Below, piece after piece: positions 47,097 to 56,367 of a DNA stretch of 64,000 nucleotides; position 1 is the first letter of the stretch; the number at the start of each line of letters is the position of its first letter. A program made the position numbers and the translations under genes. A model generated the notes under the pieces. It had not been told where the DNA came from, made no database searches, and saw only the letters and a program-made list of their open reading frames with translations. Origin of the DNA: Streptomyces sp. V4I8 (GTDB lineage: Bacteria; Actinomycetota; Actinomycetes; Streptomycetales; Streptomycetaceae); the NCBI RefSeq assembly GCF_041261225.1, contig NZ_JBGCCN010000003.1, positions 124,001-188,000 on the forward strand. Direction: 5' to 3'.

Positions 47097-47916
47097 CGAG
47101 TGTCAGGGTAGCTGACATCTGTTCGTAGGCGACGGGGCTGAGCTGTCCGTTCGCCGAGTGGCGGCGCCAGGTGTTGTACCGCGTCAGCCAGCGGAAGACG
47201 GTACGCCGGCAGGCGCCGGCCCCGTCGAAGCGCCGTGCTCCCTTGAGGATCTCCCGTTTCAGAGACGCGTGGAAGGACTCGCAGGCGGCGTTGTCCGCAC
47301 TCGTCCCGACGGCACCCATGGACTGGGTGACTCCCAACTCCCGGCAGAGGCCGGCGAATTCACGGGATCCGTACTGCGCCCCGTGATCGCTGTGGAAGAT
47401 GGCGCCGTCGAGGCTGCCACGGGTGGCGGCGGCCATCTTCAGCGCGTCGGCAACGAGGTCGGTGCGCATGTGATCGGCGATCGACCAGGCCGCCACCCGG
47501 CGTGAGGAGCAGTCCAGGACCGTAGCGAGATAGAGGTGCTCGCCGTCTCCGACGGGGAGATACGTTATGTCGCCCATGTACTTCAGGTTCGGCGCGGCAG
47601 CGGTGAAGTCCCTCTTGAACAGGTCCGGCACCGGCGTCTGCGACGGCTCGGGGATGGTGGTGCGTATGCGCTTGCGCAGGTGGAAGCCGGTGATGCGGAA
47701 CTTGCGCATGACGCGGGCGACCCTCTTCTCGTTGATGTGCATGCCGTGGGTGTCGCGGAGCTCGGCGGTGATGCGTGGGGCGCCGTAGGCGCCGTCCGAG
47801 TCCGTGTGCACGGCCCGGATCCTGTCGGCCAGGACCTGGTCGTCCCGCTCGCGCTGGGCACGGGCCTCACGCGAAGAGCGCCACTTGTAGTAGCTGGAGC
47901 GGACGACGTCCAGCAC
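47097..47916 (-). pseudogene. IS3-A OrfB, 3' end replaced by IS630-Y
   Basis: The protein starts MLDVVRSSYYKWRSSREARA and has NLKYMGDITYLPVGDGEHLY (first Asp), AIFHSDHGAQYGSREFAGLC (second Asp) and DNAACESFHASLKREILKGA (Glu). The last residues ...MSATLTL are followed by IS630 sequence, so the frame runs on (VVCRCLVLVCLVGRLVPQ) into IS630 OrfA in the same frame. Only the final two OrfB residues are lost, so activity is possible. Confidence 0.8.
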
Positions 47917-47979
47917 GTGGCAGAGCCGCTTGACCTCGAAGGTCTCGCGATGGTCCTCGAAGGTACTGGAAGCGGCTCG

Positions 47980-48303
47980 TCACCAGCTCATCTCGGAGGC
48001 GAAAAACTTCGTGGCCTTGCGCAGGATGTCGCGCTCCTGGGCGAGCGTCGCATTCTCCTTGCGCACCGTCTTCAGCTCCGTGCGCAGGGCCGCTAACTCG
48101 GCCTCCAGCTCTTCCTTCGTGGCCTTGCTCACCGGGGTGTCCTTCATGTTCTTCGTGGTGCTGCCGCCGCGGGCGCGGTCGGCGCGGATCCAGTTCCGCA
48201 GCGTCTCCGGGTTGATCCCCAGATCGCGGGCGGCCTGCACGATCGTGAGGTCGGGGTCCGAGTGGTACAGCGCGACGGCGTCGGCCTTGAACTCGGGCGA
48301 ATA
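47980..48303 (-). pseudogene. IS3-A OrfA, start codon region removed by IS630-Z
   Basis: It matches IS3-B OrfA from SPEFKADAVALYHSDPDLTI through the HTH VQAARDLGINPETLRNWIRA to TKFFASEMSW. IS630-Z entered at the TA in codon 5-6 (GTTTATTC), so the native start (ATGGTGATGAAGG) lies 1.2 kb away at about 49490. Confidence 0.8.
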
Positions 48304-49400
48304 CTGACCTCAGCGCGTCGGGGTGATGGTGGTGGGAGGTCGAGGGCGAGCCCGGTCCCGGCGAGGAAGCCGTCGAGGAGGTCGGGGCGGTACTGCAGCC
48401 GTTTGAGTCGGTTGCGCACGAGTGTGGCAAGGCGGTCGAGGGCGACGCTGGAGAGGTTGGCGAGGCTGCGTTTGACGTGGGCCCACAGGTACTCGACCGC
48501 GTTCAGCTCGGGTGCGTACGCGGGAAGGATGAACACGGTCAGCCAGTCGCGCGCGTCGATCAGGTCGCGCATCGTGTGGGATACGTGGGTGTTCAGCCGG
48601 TCCCATACGAGCACGATGGGCGCCTTGACCAGCTGATGCATCCCGTCGATCAGGCGGATGTAGTCGTCCTCGGACAGGCTGCGGCGTTCGCCCTTGCGCC
48701 CGGTGTGCAGCCGCAGCCGGTGGCACAGCCGGGTCCGTGAACCGGGACGCATCGCGATCAGCCCGGCGACGGAGACTCTTGCCCGAGCGGCGGCCGCTGA
48801 CCCTCACGACCGGGGTGATGCCCCGCCTGCCCCAGGTGCGGCCCTTCGGCGGCCTGCGGGTGAACCCGGCCTCGTCCTCGAAGCAGATGAAGCCGTCGCA
48901 GGCCGCACGGGCGCTTTTACCTCCGCCCAGGTCGCCTCCTTCCACGCGGTGACGGCCTGCTCGTCGCGTTCCGCGGCCCGCCGTGCGGGGACCTGCGGGG
49001 TGAACCCGAGGCGGCGCATGAGACGAGTGGCGCCCGAGACACTGTAGGAGACGTGGAACTCCCTGCCGATCAGCGTCGCCACCCGCGCACCGGTCCAGAC
49101 CTGGTCCTGGTCCCAGCCGTGCGCCGCCGGCCCCTCCTCCAGGCAGGAGGCCAGCTTCTGAAGGCACCGCGCCGACAGTTTGCAGCGCTGCCCGCTCGCA
49201 CCCCGCGAGGCGAGCGCTCTCACCCCACCCCGCTTCCACACCAGGTGCCACTGGTAGGCCGACTTGGAGCTCACTCGCAGCCTGCGGGCGACCTCCGGCG
49301 GCTTGATCCCCTCGGCGAACAACCCCGCGGCCTCCAGCCGCACCGCCTCGCGGCGCTGACGGCCCTTCGCCGTCAGCCCGCCCCCATCCGCATAGCGCAT
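48304..49400 (-). pseudogene. IS630-Z transposase, frameshifted
   Basis: The N-terminal frame starts MRYADGGGLTAKGRQRREAV and has the HTH PPEVARRLRVSSKSAYQWHL and RLMRRLGFTPQVPARRAAER. A shift near 48930 leads to GFICFEDEAGFTRRPPKGRT (first Asp). Another near 48775 leads to APIVLVWDRLNTHVSHTMRD (second Asp) and ILPAYAPELNAVEYLWAHVK (Glu). It is a relative of the IS630 host of nest 1 but a different copy. Confidence 0.8.
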
Positions 49401-49476
49401 ACCTATGACATAGCGCGCAAATGACGACCAGTCAGCCCCGGCAAGTAGACCAACCACCTCGAAGCGCTCAGGTCAG
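48304..49476 (-). mobile_element. IS630-Z, inserted in IS3-A OrfA
   Basis: The inverted repeats are CTGACCTCAGCGCGTCG (left) and CTGACCTGAGCGCTTCG (right, inward). TA is duplicated at 48302-48303 and 49477-49478, the standard IS630/Tc1 target. The IS3 sequence is restored exactly when it is removed. Confidence 0.85.
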
Positions 49477-49671
49477 TAAACCTTCATCACCATAAGTGGT
49501 CCCTCCTGCCAGCCCCTCACCGGGGCCGATCGAAGGTGTCCACCACTGCGGGGGAAGTGCCGAGGCTTACCGCGCGAACGCTTTGTTCGACGCCCATCGT
49601 GAAGATCCGGAGGGTTATTCACGGGCTTGGTTTCTTGATCAGCAAGACGGCCCTGCTCGGTAGCCTGGCGT

Positions 49672-50280
49672 TTGCGACGACGTCAGTTTTCCACCGGGGC
49701 AGGGCCGTTGAGCTGGAACGTTACGACAGGGCTGGAAGCGGATCAACTGGAGGCCTTGGTGGTCCGGGTCCACACGATGCTGGTGGAGGACCCCGATCCG
49801 CCCGTGGTGCCGGGACGGATGTGGGCGCTGGGCCTGTACAAGTCCGTGGTCCTGGTGTTGTTCCTGCTGCGGCAGAACCCCGTCCAGCAAGCGGCGGCGG
49901 AACTGTTCCACATCTCCCAGGCCACCGTCTCGCGCCGGTGGACCACGCTGCTCCCGGTGGTGGAGACGGCCCTGGCCGAGCATGTGCCCGACCCCGCCGA
50001 CGCCTCACACGGCAGGATCGTCCTGGCCGACGGGACCCTGGTCACCACGTGGGACTGGGCGAGCGAGGGCACCACGATGTTCTCCGGCAAGCATCGTGAC
50101 ACAGGCTTCAACCTGCAGGTCGCCGCCACTCTCAGCGGGGACCTGCTCGCCGTCTCCGCGCCGGTACCCGGCAGTCGGCACGACATGTACGCCTGGTGCC
50201 AGTCCCACTTTCCCAAAGCCTTCGCCGACCGGGAGAGCATGGGGGATCTGGGCTATGTCGGCTCCGGCATGCTCACCGCC
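49672..50280 (+). pseudogene. C1 transposase, 5' piece
   Basis: The TTG-started frame reads GPLSWNVTTGLEADQLEALV, the HTH AAELFHISQATVSRRWTTLL, RIVLADGTLVTTWDWASEGT (first Asp) and RESMGDLGYVGSGMLTA (second Asp). It is cut by IS21 at TA-CCGCC. The remainder is at 53551. Confidence 0.85.
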
Positions 50281-50426
50281 TGTCCGCGTACACCCTCATC
50301 TCCATAGCGGCGTACACCCTCACGTCCAGAGCTCTCGGCGCGTCGTAGAGACGTTCGAGGCAAGGGGCGATCACCCTTCGGTTCGTCAGCGGCCGAGCAG
50401 ACGAGTCCGAAGGGTGACCGCTTCTT

Positions 50427-51818
50427 ATGATCCTGGATCCGGAGGAATGGATGGACTTACGTAGGTTCCGTGCCCTGCATCAGGCGGGCGTGAGTATCAG
50501 CGCGATAGCCCGGGAGACCGGGCATGACTGGCGGACGGTGAAGAAGTACCTGGCCGCCGAGGGGGCGGTGGTGCCGGCGGCGCCGTCGCGCAAGGGCACC
50601 CAGCCCCGCAAGATAGCGAAGCTGGCGCCGGTGGTGGATGCTTGGCTGCGGGTCGACATCAAGTTGAAGGCCGCGGTGATCCACGAGCGGCTGGTCGATC
50701 AATACGGCTTCGAGGGGCACTACCAGCGGGTGAAGATGTATGTCGCCGAGGCCAGGCCCCGTATCCGGGTCGAACTCGGTCTGGACGAAGGCCAGTTGTT
50801 CGGACTGCACCGCCGGTTCGAGGTCGTGCCCGGGGGCCAGGCCCAGGTCGACTGGGGTGATGAGGGCGGCATCCTCGCGCATGCCGGCATCGCCAAGGTG
50901 TACTCGTTTCACATGGTCCTGTCCTATGCGCGGGACCCGTTTTGCTGCTTCACCACGTCGCAGGACCTGGCGACGTTCTTCGACTGCCACCGCCGCGCGT
51001 TCGAGCACTTCGGCGGTACTCCGGCCACGGTGGTCTACGACCGGACGAAGACCGTGGTCAAGCGGCATGTTGGGCCGGGCAAGGCGGTGCCGTTGCATCC
51101 CGAGGCGGTCGCGTTCGCCTCGTCCTACGGCTTCGACATCGACGTCCTGGCGGCCTATCGGCCCCAGGGGAAGGGACGCGTCGAAAGGCAGGTCGACATT
51201 GTCCGTGATCACGTCCTGGCGGGCCGGTCCTTCGGCTCCGTCGCGGAGATGGACGCGGCGTTCATGGCCTGGGCGCCGATCCGACGTCGGCAGGTCCACC
51301 GCACCCACAGTGAGGTGATCGGTGAGCGGGCCGTGAAGGACCGGGCCGCTCTGATCCCGCTGCCCGGGCATCCCTACCGGGTGGTCGAGCGGCACCTGCG
51401 CAGGGCCGGCAAGGACTGCCTGGTCTCCTTCGAGGGCAGCCTCTACTCGGTGCCCGCCCGCGGTATCCGTCCTGGTCAGCAGGTTGAAGTCCGGGTCGCG
51501 CAGGCCGAGATCGCCATCCACCACCTCGATGAGGCCGCGGGCAGCGACAGCCTGCTCGCGCTCCATCAGCGGGCGGACGTGCGGGGCAGCTGGGTGGTCG
51601 ATGAGGCCCACTGGGATGGCCTCGCGGACGGCCACACCCGCAGCGTCACCACCGCCGACGAGCCCGACCAGCAAGACCGCCCGGACGTCACTAGGTCTGA
51701 ATCCGGCTCCCTGGACGCCCTGCTGGCCCGCACCGCGGTCGCCCGCATCCCCGTCTCCCGCCGCCCGCTGGCCGACTACGACCTCGCCGCCGGCCTGACG
51801 ATGCCCGGAGTGAACTGA
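50427..51818 (+). CDS. istA: IS21-family transposase IstA
   Basis: The 463-residue protein is complete. It has the HTH AGVSISAIARETGHDWRTVK, KYL, and the integrase core with GGQAQVDWGDEGGILAHAGI (first Asp), GGTPATVVYDRTKTVVKRHV (second Asp) and YRPQGKGRVERQVDIVRDHV (Glu). The C-terminal beta part has CLVSFEGSLYSVPARGIRPG. An ATG at 50451 with GGAGGA 5 bases before it is an alternative start. The stop overlaps the istB start by one base. Confidence 0.92.
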   Translation: MILDPEEWMDLRRFRALHQAGVSISAIARETGHDWRTVKKYLAAEGAVVPAAPSRKGTQPRKIAKLAPVVDAWLRVDIKLKAAVIHERLVDQYGFEGHYQRVKMYVAEARPRIRVELGLDEGQLFGLHRRFEVVPGGQAQVDWGDEGGILAHAGIAKVYSFHMVLSYARDPFCCFTTSQDLATFFDCHRRAFEHFGGTPATVVYDRTKTVVKRHVGPGKAVPLHPEAVAFASSYGFDIDVLAAYRPQGKGRVERQVDIVRDHVLAGRSFGSVAEMDAAFMAWAPIRRRQVHRTHSEVIGERAVKDRAALIPLPGHPYRVVERHLRRAGKDCLVSFEGSLYSVPARGIRPGQQVEVRVAQAEIAIHHLDEAAGSDSLLALHQRADVRGSWVVDEAHWDGLADGHTRSVTTADEPDQQDRPDVTRSESGSLDALLARTAVARIPVSRRPLADYDLAAGLTMPGVN

Positions 51819-52639
51819 TGAGTGACCTGATCACCGCACGGATCCGCAAGCACGCCGACAAGCTGAACCTGCCCCACCTCGCGGCCAGTCTCGAGCAGCT
51901 GGCCGCCCGCGCCGACCTCGACAAGATGGGCTACCTCGACTTCCTCGATCTCGTCCTGGAAGAAGAGACCGGCGTCCGCGACGGACGGCGCTTTCGCACC
52001 GCCCTGCGTCTGTCGAAGCTGCCGCACCACAAGACCCTGGATGACTTCGACTTCGCCTTCCAGCCCGACCTCGACGTCCGCAAGGTCAAGGACCTCGCTG
52101 CCCTCTCCTTCGTCGAGGCCAAGGCCAACGCGGCCTTCATGGGTCCGCCCGGAGTAGGCAAGACACACCTCGCGGTGGGACTCGCGATAGCGGCCTGCAA
52201 GGCCGGCTTCTCCGTCTACTTCACCTCGCTGGACGACATGGTCCGCCAGCTCAAGGAAGCAGAGGCCCAGGGGCGTCTCGCGGCCAAGATGCGTACCTAC
52301 CTCAAGCCCCACGTCCTGGTGGTCGATGAGGTCGGCTATCTGCCCCTGGACCGGGCCGAGGCGAACCTCGTGTTCCAGCTGGTCTCGAAAAGGTATGAGA
52401 CCGGCTCGATCTTGCTGACCTCGAACAAATCGTTCAGCGAGTGGGGCCAGGTGTTCGGCGACGAGGTCTTGGCCACCGCCATCCTCGACCGGCTCCTCCA
52501 CCACTGTGAGGTCATTTCGATCAACGGCCCGAGCTTCAGGCTCAAGAACCGATTCACCACTATCGAAGGAGATGACACCGTGGCATGGAGGCTTATTCAC
52601 GGGGTCACCAGCCGTTCTTGTAGAAGGCGAGGGCGGTGA
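51818..52639 (+). CDS. istB: IS21-family helper ATPase IstB (C-terminus changed by C2)
   Basis: The AAA+ protein has Walker A AFMGPPGVGKTHLAVGLAIA and Walker B HVLVVDEVGYLPLDRAEANL, then SILLTSNKSFSEWGQVFGDE with sensor 1. The natural end is EGDDTVA-stop: GCA-TGA is rebuilt when C2 is removed. C2 sits in that stop codon, so the product gains about 17 residues (WRLIHGVTSRSCRRRGR). The ATPase core is intact, and the IS21 may still be functional. Confidence 0.9.
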   Translation: MSDLITARIRKHADKLNLPHLAASLEQLAARADLDKMGYLDFLDLVLEEETGVRDGRRFRTALRLSKLPHHKTLDDFDFAFQPDLDVRKVKDLAALSFVEAKANAAFMGPPGVGKTHLAVGLAIAACKAGFSVYFTSLDDMVRQLKEAEAQGRLAAKMRTYLKPHVLVVDEVGYLPLDRAEANLVFQLVSKRYETGSILLTSNKSFSEWGQVFGDEVLATAILDRLLHHCEVISINGPSFRLKNRFTTIEGDDTVAWRLIHGVTSRSCRRRGR

Positions 52640-53482
52640 CGGTCTTGGCGACGAGGGGGAACCGGGTGAGAGGGCCGCGATAGCGAGTGGCGAGGACCTT
52701 CCAGTCCTTCAGATGTGCGATCGCTCGTTCGACGGCGGCGCGGAGCTTGCCGATGCTCTGGTTGAACACTTTGTCTTTGACGGGGCGTTCCTGACCGGGT
52801 GGCTTGCGGCGGGCGGTGAGCATGCCGGAGCCGGCATAGCCCAGATCCCCCATGCTCTCCCGGTCGGCGAAGGCTTTGGGAAAGTGGGACTGGCGCCAGG
52901 CGTACATGTCGTGCCGACTGCCGGGTACCGGCGCGGAGACGGCGAGCAGGTCCCCGCTGAGAGTGGCGGCGACCTGCAGGTTGAAGCCTGTGTCACGATG
53001 CTTGCCGGAGAACATCGTGGTGCCCTCGCTCGCCCAGTCCCACGTGGTGACCAGGGTCCCGTCGGCCAGGACGATCCTGCCGTGTGAGGCGTCGGCGGGG
53101 TCGGGCACATGCTCGGCCAGGGCCGTCTCCACCACCGGGAGCAGCGTGGTCCACCGGCGCGAGACGGTGGCCTGGGAGATGTGGAACAGTTCCGCCGCCG
53201 CTTGCTGGACGGGGTTCTGCCGCAGCAGGAACAACACCAGGACCACGGACTTGTACAGGCCCAGCGCCCACATCCGTCCCGGCACCACGGGCGGATCGGG
53301 GTCCTCCACCAGCATCGTGTGGACCCGGACCACCAAGGCCTCCAGTTGATCCGCTTCCAGCCCTGTCGTAACGTTCCAGCTCAACGGCCCTGCCCCGGTG
53401 GAAAACTGACGTCGTCGCAAACGCCAGGCTACCGAGCAGGGCCGTCTTGCTGATCAAGAAACCAAGCCCGTGAATAACCCTC
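52588..53482 (-). mobile_element. C2, IS5-type element in the istB stop codon
   Basis: The ends are GAGGCTTATTCACGGGG (left) and, inward, GAGGGTTATTCACGGG (right). ATG is duplicated (52585-52587 and 53483-53485). It is 895 bp and nearly identical to C1, so a daughter copy jumped into the IS21 that had split its sister. Confidence 0.88.
52605..53420 (-). CDS. C2 transposase (IS5 superfamily, DDE_Tnp_4 type)
   Basis: The 271-residue enzyme is complete: HTH AAELFHISQATVSRRWTTLL, RIVLADGTLVTTWDWASEGT (first Asp), GSRHDMYAWRQSHFPKAFAD, ESMGDLGYAGSGMLTARRKP (second Asp) and LRAAVERAIAHLKDWKVLAT (Glu). The TTG at 53420 or the TTG at LSWNV could be the start. It is probably active and could mobilise C1-type ends. 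Confidence 0.9.
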   Translation of the reverse strand: MRRRQFSTGAGPLSWNVTTGLEADQLEALVVRVHTMLVEDPDPPVVPGRMWALGLYKSVVLVLFLLRQNPVQQAAAELFHISQATVSRRWTTLLPVVETALAEHVPDPADASHGRIVLADGTLVTTWDWASEGTTMFSGKHRDTGFNLQVAATLSGDLLAVSAPVPGSRHDMYAWRQSHFPKAFADRESMGDLGYAGSGMLTARRKPPGQERPVKDKVFNQSIGKLRAAVERAIAHLKDWKVLATRYRGPLTRFPLVAKTVTALAFYKNGW

Positions 53483-53550
53483 ATGATCCCGATGCCGACC
53501 TCTGGACGTGAGGTCGTACGCGCTTCTGTAGTTGAGGTCGTACGCGGACA

Positions 53551-53762
53551 CCGCCCGCCGCAAGCCACCCGGTCAGGAACGCCCCGTCAAAGACAAGGTG
53601 TTCAACCAGAGCATCGGCAAGCTCCGCGCCGCCGTCGAACGAGCGATCGCACATCTGAAGGACTGGAAGGTCCTCGCCACTCGCTATCGCGGCCCTCTCA
53701 CCCGGTTCCCCCTCGTCGCCAAGACCGTCACCGCCCTCGCCTTCTACAAGAACGGCTGGTGA
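53551..53762 (+). pseudogene. C1 transposase, 3' piece
   Basis: The frame reads ARRKPPGQERPVKDKVFNQS, IGKLRAAVERAIAHLKDWKV and the end KTVTALAFYKNGW, identical to the C-terminus of C2. It holds the catalytic Glu. It joins the piece ending at 50280. Confidence 0.88.
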
Positions 53763-54698
53763 CCCCGTGAATAAGCCTCCCGGAGTTCGGCTACCGTTTC
53801 CTGGCCGATGAGGCCCGCGTAACGGGGGCGGTCATGGCCGACCGGACCGCGTGGCGGATCTGCCGGGACAACCGCTGGTGGAGCGTATTCGGGAAAAGGC
53901 GCGGCAGGACCAAGAAGGCCGGTCCGCCGGTGCACGACGACCTGGTCCGCCGTGACTTCACTGCGGATGGCCCCAACCGCCTGTGGCTCTCCGACATCAC
54001 CGAACACGCCACCGGTGAAGGAAAGTTGTATCTCTGTGCGATCAAGGACGTCTTCAGCAAGAGGATCGTCGGCTACTCCATCGACGCGCGGATGAAGTCT
54101 CGCCTCGCCGTAACCGCCCTGAACAACGCTGTTGCCCGGCGTGGACACGTTGCCGGGTGCATTCTGCACACCGATCGCGGGTCGCAGTGCCGGTCACGGA
54201 AATTCGTCCGGGCGCTCGACGGCCACGGGATGGCCGGATCGATAGGAAGGGTCGGGGCGGCAGGCGACAACGCGGCCATGGAGTCCTTCTTCAGCCTGCT
54301 GCAGAAGAACGTCCTCGACCGCCGTTCGTGGGCCACCCGTCAGGAACTGCGGATCGCCATCGTGACCTGGATCGAGAGGACCTACCACCGACGCCGCCGA
54401 CAAGCCTCACTCGGCTGGCTGACCCCCGTCGAATTCGAAACCGTCATGACCACGCAGGCCCTCCAGGCCGCGTGATCAAACCTGTCACCCACCCCTGCAG
54501 CAGACCCGTTCGTGGCCGCGGGGCTGGTGACCTGTCCCGAGCCTGACGGACTCGGACCCACGTAGGGGTCGAGCAACTCCGCAAGGAAGAGGAAGTGTCG
54601 AGCAAGCCCTGGGAGTATTCGCCCGGATTGCGGGCCGAGGTCGTCAATGAGGTGCCCGAAGTTCCCGGACAGGAACCCAATAGGGTTGCCTTGAACAG

Positions 54699-55605
54699 GA
54701 GGCCTATTCACGGGGTTTCACCAGCCCTTTTTGTAGAAGGTGAGGGCGGTGACGGTTTTGGCGACGAGGGGGAACTTGGCCAGGGGGCCGCGGTAGCGGG
54801 TCGCGAGGATCTTCCAGTCCTTCAGGTGTGCGATCGCTCGCTCAATGGCGGCGCGGAGGCTGCTGATGCTCCGGTTGTAGATCTTGGCGCCAGTGGGGCG
54901 TTGCTGACCAGGTGGTTTGCGTCTCGCGGTGAGCATGCCGGAACCCACGTACCCAAGATCGCCCATGCTCTGCCGTTCTGCGAAGGTCTCCGGGAAGTGG
55001 GACTGGCGCCAGGCGTACATGTCGTGGCGGGAGCCCGGGACAGGCTCGGACACCGCGAGCAGGTCTCCGGACAGCGTGGCGGCGATCTGCAGGTTGAAGC
55101 CGGTGTCGCGGTGCTTGCCGGAGAACATAGCGGTGCCTTCGCTCGCCCAGTCCCACGTGGTGACCAGGGTGCCGTCGATGAGCACGATCCGGCCGGCTGA
55201 GGCTTCCACAGGATCAGGGACATGCCCGGCGAGGGCCTTCTCCACCACCGGAAGCAGCCCCGTCCACCGCCGGGAAACAGTGGCCTGGCTGACACCGAAC
55301 AGTTCCGCCGCCGCTTCCTGGACGGGGTTCTGCCGCAGGAGGAACAGCACCAGGACCACCGACCGGTACAGGCCCAGCGACCACATCCGCGCCGGAGACA
55401 CCGCAGGATCCGGGTCCTCCACGAGCGCCTGATGGACCCGCACCACCAGCCCGTCCAGTTGATCCTTGTCTAACCCTGCCGTAACGTTCCAGCTCAACGG
55501 CCCTGCCCCGGTTCACTTCTGACGTTTTCGCAGACATCAGACTACCGAGCAGGGCCGTCCTGATGATCAAGAAATCCGGGCCGCACCACCCCGTGAATAA
55601 GCCTC
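54699..55605 (-). mobile_element. D1, IS5-type element (907 bp)
   Basis: The ends are GAGGCCTATTCACGGGG (left) and, inward, GAGGCTTATTCACGGGG (right). CAG is duplicated (54696-54698 and 55606-55608). It belongs to the same IS type as C1/C2 but to a diverged lineage. D2 (61408-62314) appears identical. Confidence 0.88.
54718..55497 (-). CDS. D1 transposase (IS5 superfamily)
   Basis: The 259-residue protein starts MSWNVTAGLDKDQLDGLVVR (TTG) and has HTH AAELFGVSQATVSRRWTGLL, RIVLIDGTLVTTWDWASEGT, QSMGDLGYVGSGMLTARRKP and LRAAIERAIAHLKDWKILAT with the DDE residues. It is complete. The product equals that of D2 residue for residue, as far as I can compare. Confidence 0.9.
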   Translation of the reverse strand: MSWNVTAGLDKDQLDGLVVRVHQALVEDPDPAVSPARMWSLGLYRSVVLVLFLLRQNPVQEAAAELFGVSQATVSRRWTGLLPVVEKALAGHVPDPVEASAGRIVLIDGTLVTTWDWASEGTAMFSGKHRDTGFNLQIAATLSGDLLAVSEPVPGSRHDMYAWRQSHFPETFAERQSMGDLGYVGSGMLTARRKPPGQQRPTGAKIYNRSISSLRAAIERAIAHLKDWKILATRYRGPLAKFPLVAKTVTALTFYKKGW

Positions 55606-55743
55606 CAGGAAAGGAGGAAGTGAGAGCGTGGTGGTGAACCGCTCTGTAGCTCGATGAGCTGCGGTTTTCTCGGCGCTGTGGTGTGTGGGCGGCGTTTGTG
55701 GGGCAGCCAGCCGGCAGTCGAGTGGGTTGTGGAGGTGCGGTTC

Positions 55744-56367
55744 ATGCCGTCGGTGATCGCGTTGCTGGAACGTCGCGAGGCGCGGGCCCGGGAGGAGCTG
55801 GATGCCGGGCTGGAGCGGCTGCGCGAGGCCCGAGAGCATGTGGCGTCCTGCCAGGAGCGCCTGGACTGCGCCCGGATCGGCCGGGAGGAGGTGCTGCGGG
55901 CGCTGGCCGAGGAAGGCGAGATGGTGGCCGGGGTGCCGGAGGCGGAAGTGCTCGTGGGGCCGCCTGCCTCGGCGGGTGCCCAGGTGGCGGAGCCGGGCCC
56001 GGAGGCGGTGGCCGGCACCTCGGATGAGCTGGCGGTGCCGGCGGGTCTTCCTGCCGGCTACGGCCCGCGGCCTGCGGTGTGGCAGGCAGGACTGGGCCTG
56101 GAGGCGCTCGCGGGGCAGTACCGGCAGCTCTTCGAGGCGGTCCTCGCCCGGACGGAGCCCGTCTCGGCGCGGCAGCTGACGGCCTTGCTGGGGCGGGACG
56201 CGCAGCGGTTGAACGAGGTGGAGAAGGTCCGTCACCGCGCGTATGCGCTGGAGGCGCGCGGCTGGCTGGTCCGAGTGCCGGGCGGGATGTTCACCCCGGC
56301 TGCGGGCCCAGCCGCTGGGGCCGGAACTCGGGCCAGTGCAGGCGCTGGCGCGTCATCTTCCGGGTGA
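55744..56367 (+). CDS. Coiled-coil/winged-helix protein of unknown function, composite cargo
   Basis: The ATG at 55744 gives MPSVIALLERREARAREELD, followed by a ~45-residue coiled coil (RLREAREHVASCQERLDCAR), a Gly/Ala/Pro linker, and a C-terminal winged-helix-like part (EALAGQYRQLFEAVLARTEP, VSARQLTALLGRDAQRLNEV, RAYALEARGWLVRVPGGMFT). Similar small proteins occur near IS elements in Streptomyces. The real C-terminus may have been replaced where the IS5-W element starts, because the last ~25 residues are low complexity and overlap that gene tail to tail by 77 bases. Confidence 0.55.
   Translation: MPSVIALLERREARAREELDAGLERLREAREHVASCQERLDCARIGREEVLRALAEEGEMVAGVPEAEVLVGPPASAGAQVAEPGPEAVAGTSDELAVPAGLPAGYGPRPAVWQAGLGLEALAGQYRQLFEAVLARTEPVSARQLTALLGRDAQRLNEVEKVRHRAYALEARGWLVRVPGGMFTPAAGPAAGAGTRASAGAGASSSG

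Larger units (their letters stand above)
45808..49561 (-). mobile_element. IS3-A, left end of the composite, with two IS630 insertions
   Basis: The outer (3') end starts GGCCTTCCACCCGAAGGG; the inner (5') end closes with CCACTGCGGGGGAAGTGCC at 49561, the complement of IS3-B's start. Its body (45808-45855, 47097-48303, 49477-49561) matches IS3-B almost base for base. It is interrupted by IS630-Y (45856-47096) and IS630-Z (48304-49476). Confidence 0.85.
50281..53550 (+). mobile_element. IS21-family element inserted in C1, holding C2
   Basis: The ends share TGTCCGCGTAC (50281) with multiple inner repeats (a second CGTAC-CCTCA unit about 30 bp in), mirrored at 53500-53550. CCGCC is duplicated (50276-50280 and 53551-53555). 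The tandem terminal repeats are the expected TnpA binding sites of IS21. The element holds istA, istB and the later insertion C2 (52588-53482). Confidence 0.88.
49610..53779 (+). mobile_element. C1, IS5-type element split by IS21
   Basis: The ends are GAGGGTTATTCACGGG (49610) and, inward from the right, GAGGCTTATTCACGGGG. CCG is duplicated (49607-49609 and 53780-53782). Without the IS21 (50281-53550) it is about 900 bp, like C2, D1 and D2. Confidence 0.85.
49562..54475 (+). pseudogene. IS3-E OrfB, split by the C1 element
   Basis: The first piece (49562-49609) reads EAYRANALFDAHREDP and the second (53780-54475) continues EFGYRFLADEARVTGAVMAD, with WLSDITEHATGEGKLYLCAI (first Asp), CILHTDRGSQCRSRKFVRAL (second Asp) and GDNAAMESFFSLLQKNVLDR (Glu). 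The end is TPVEFETVMTTQALQAA. The N-terminal part was lost at the IS3-A border. The CCG at the split is duplicated. This is a different IS3 subgroup from IS3-A/B. Confidence 0.85.

Noticed and set aside
54540..54698. Possible IS3 OrfA start (SSKPWEYSPGLRAEVVN) before D1
   Set aside because: The match fades after 20 residues and no HTH follows; too weak to call.
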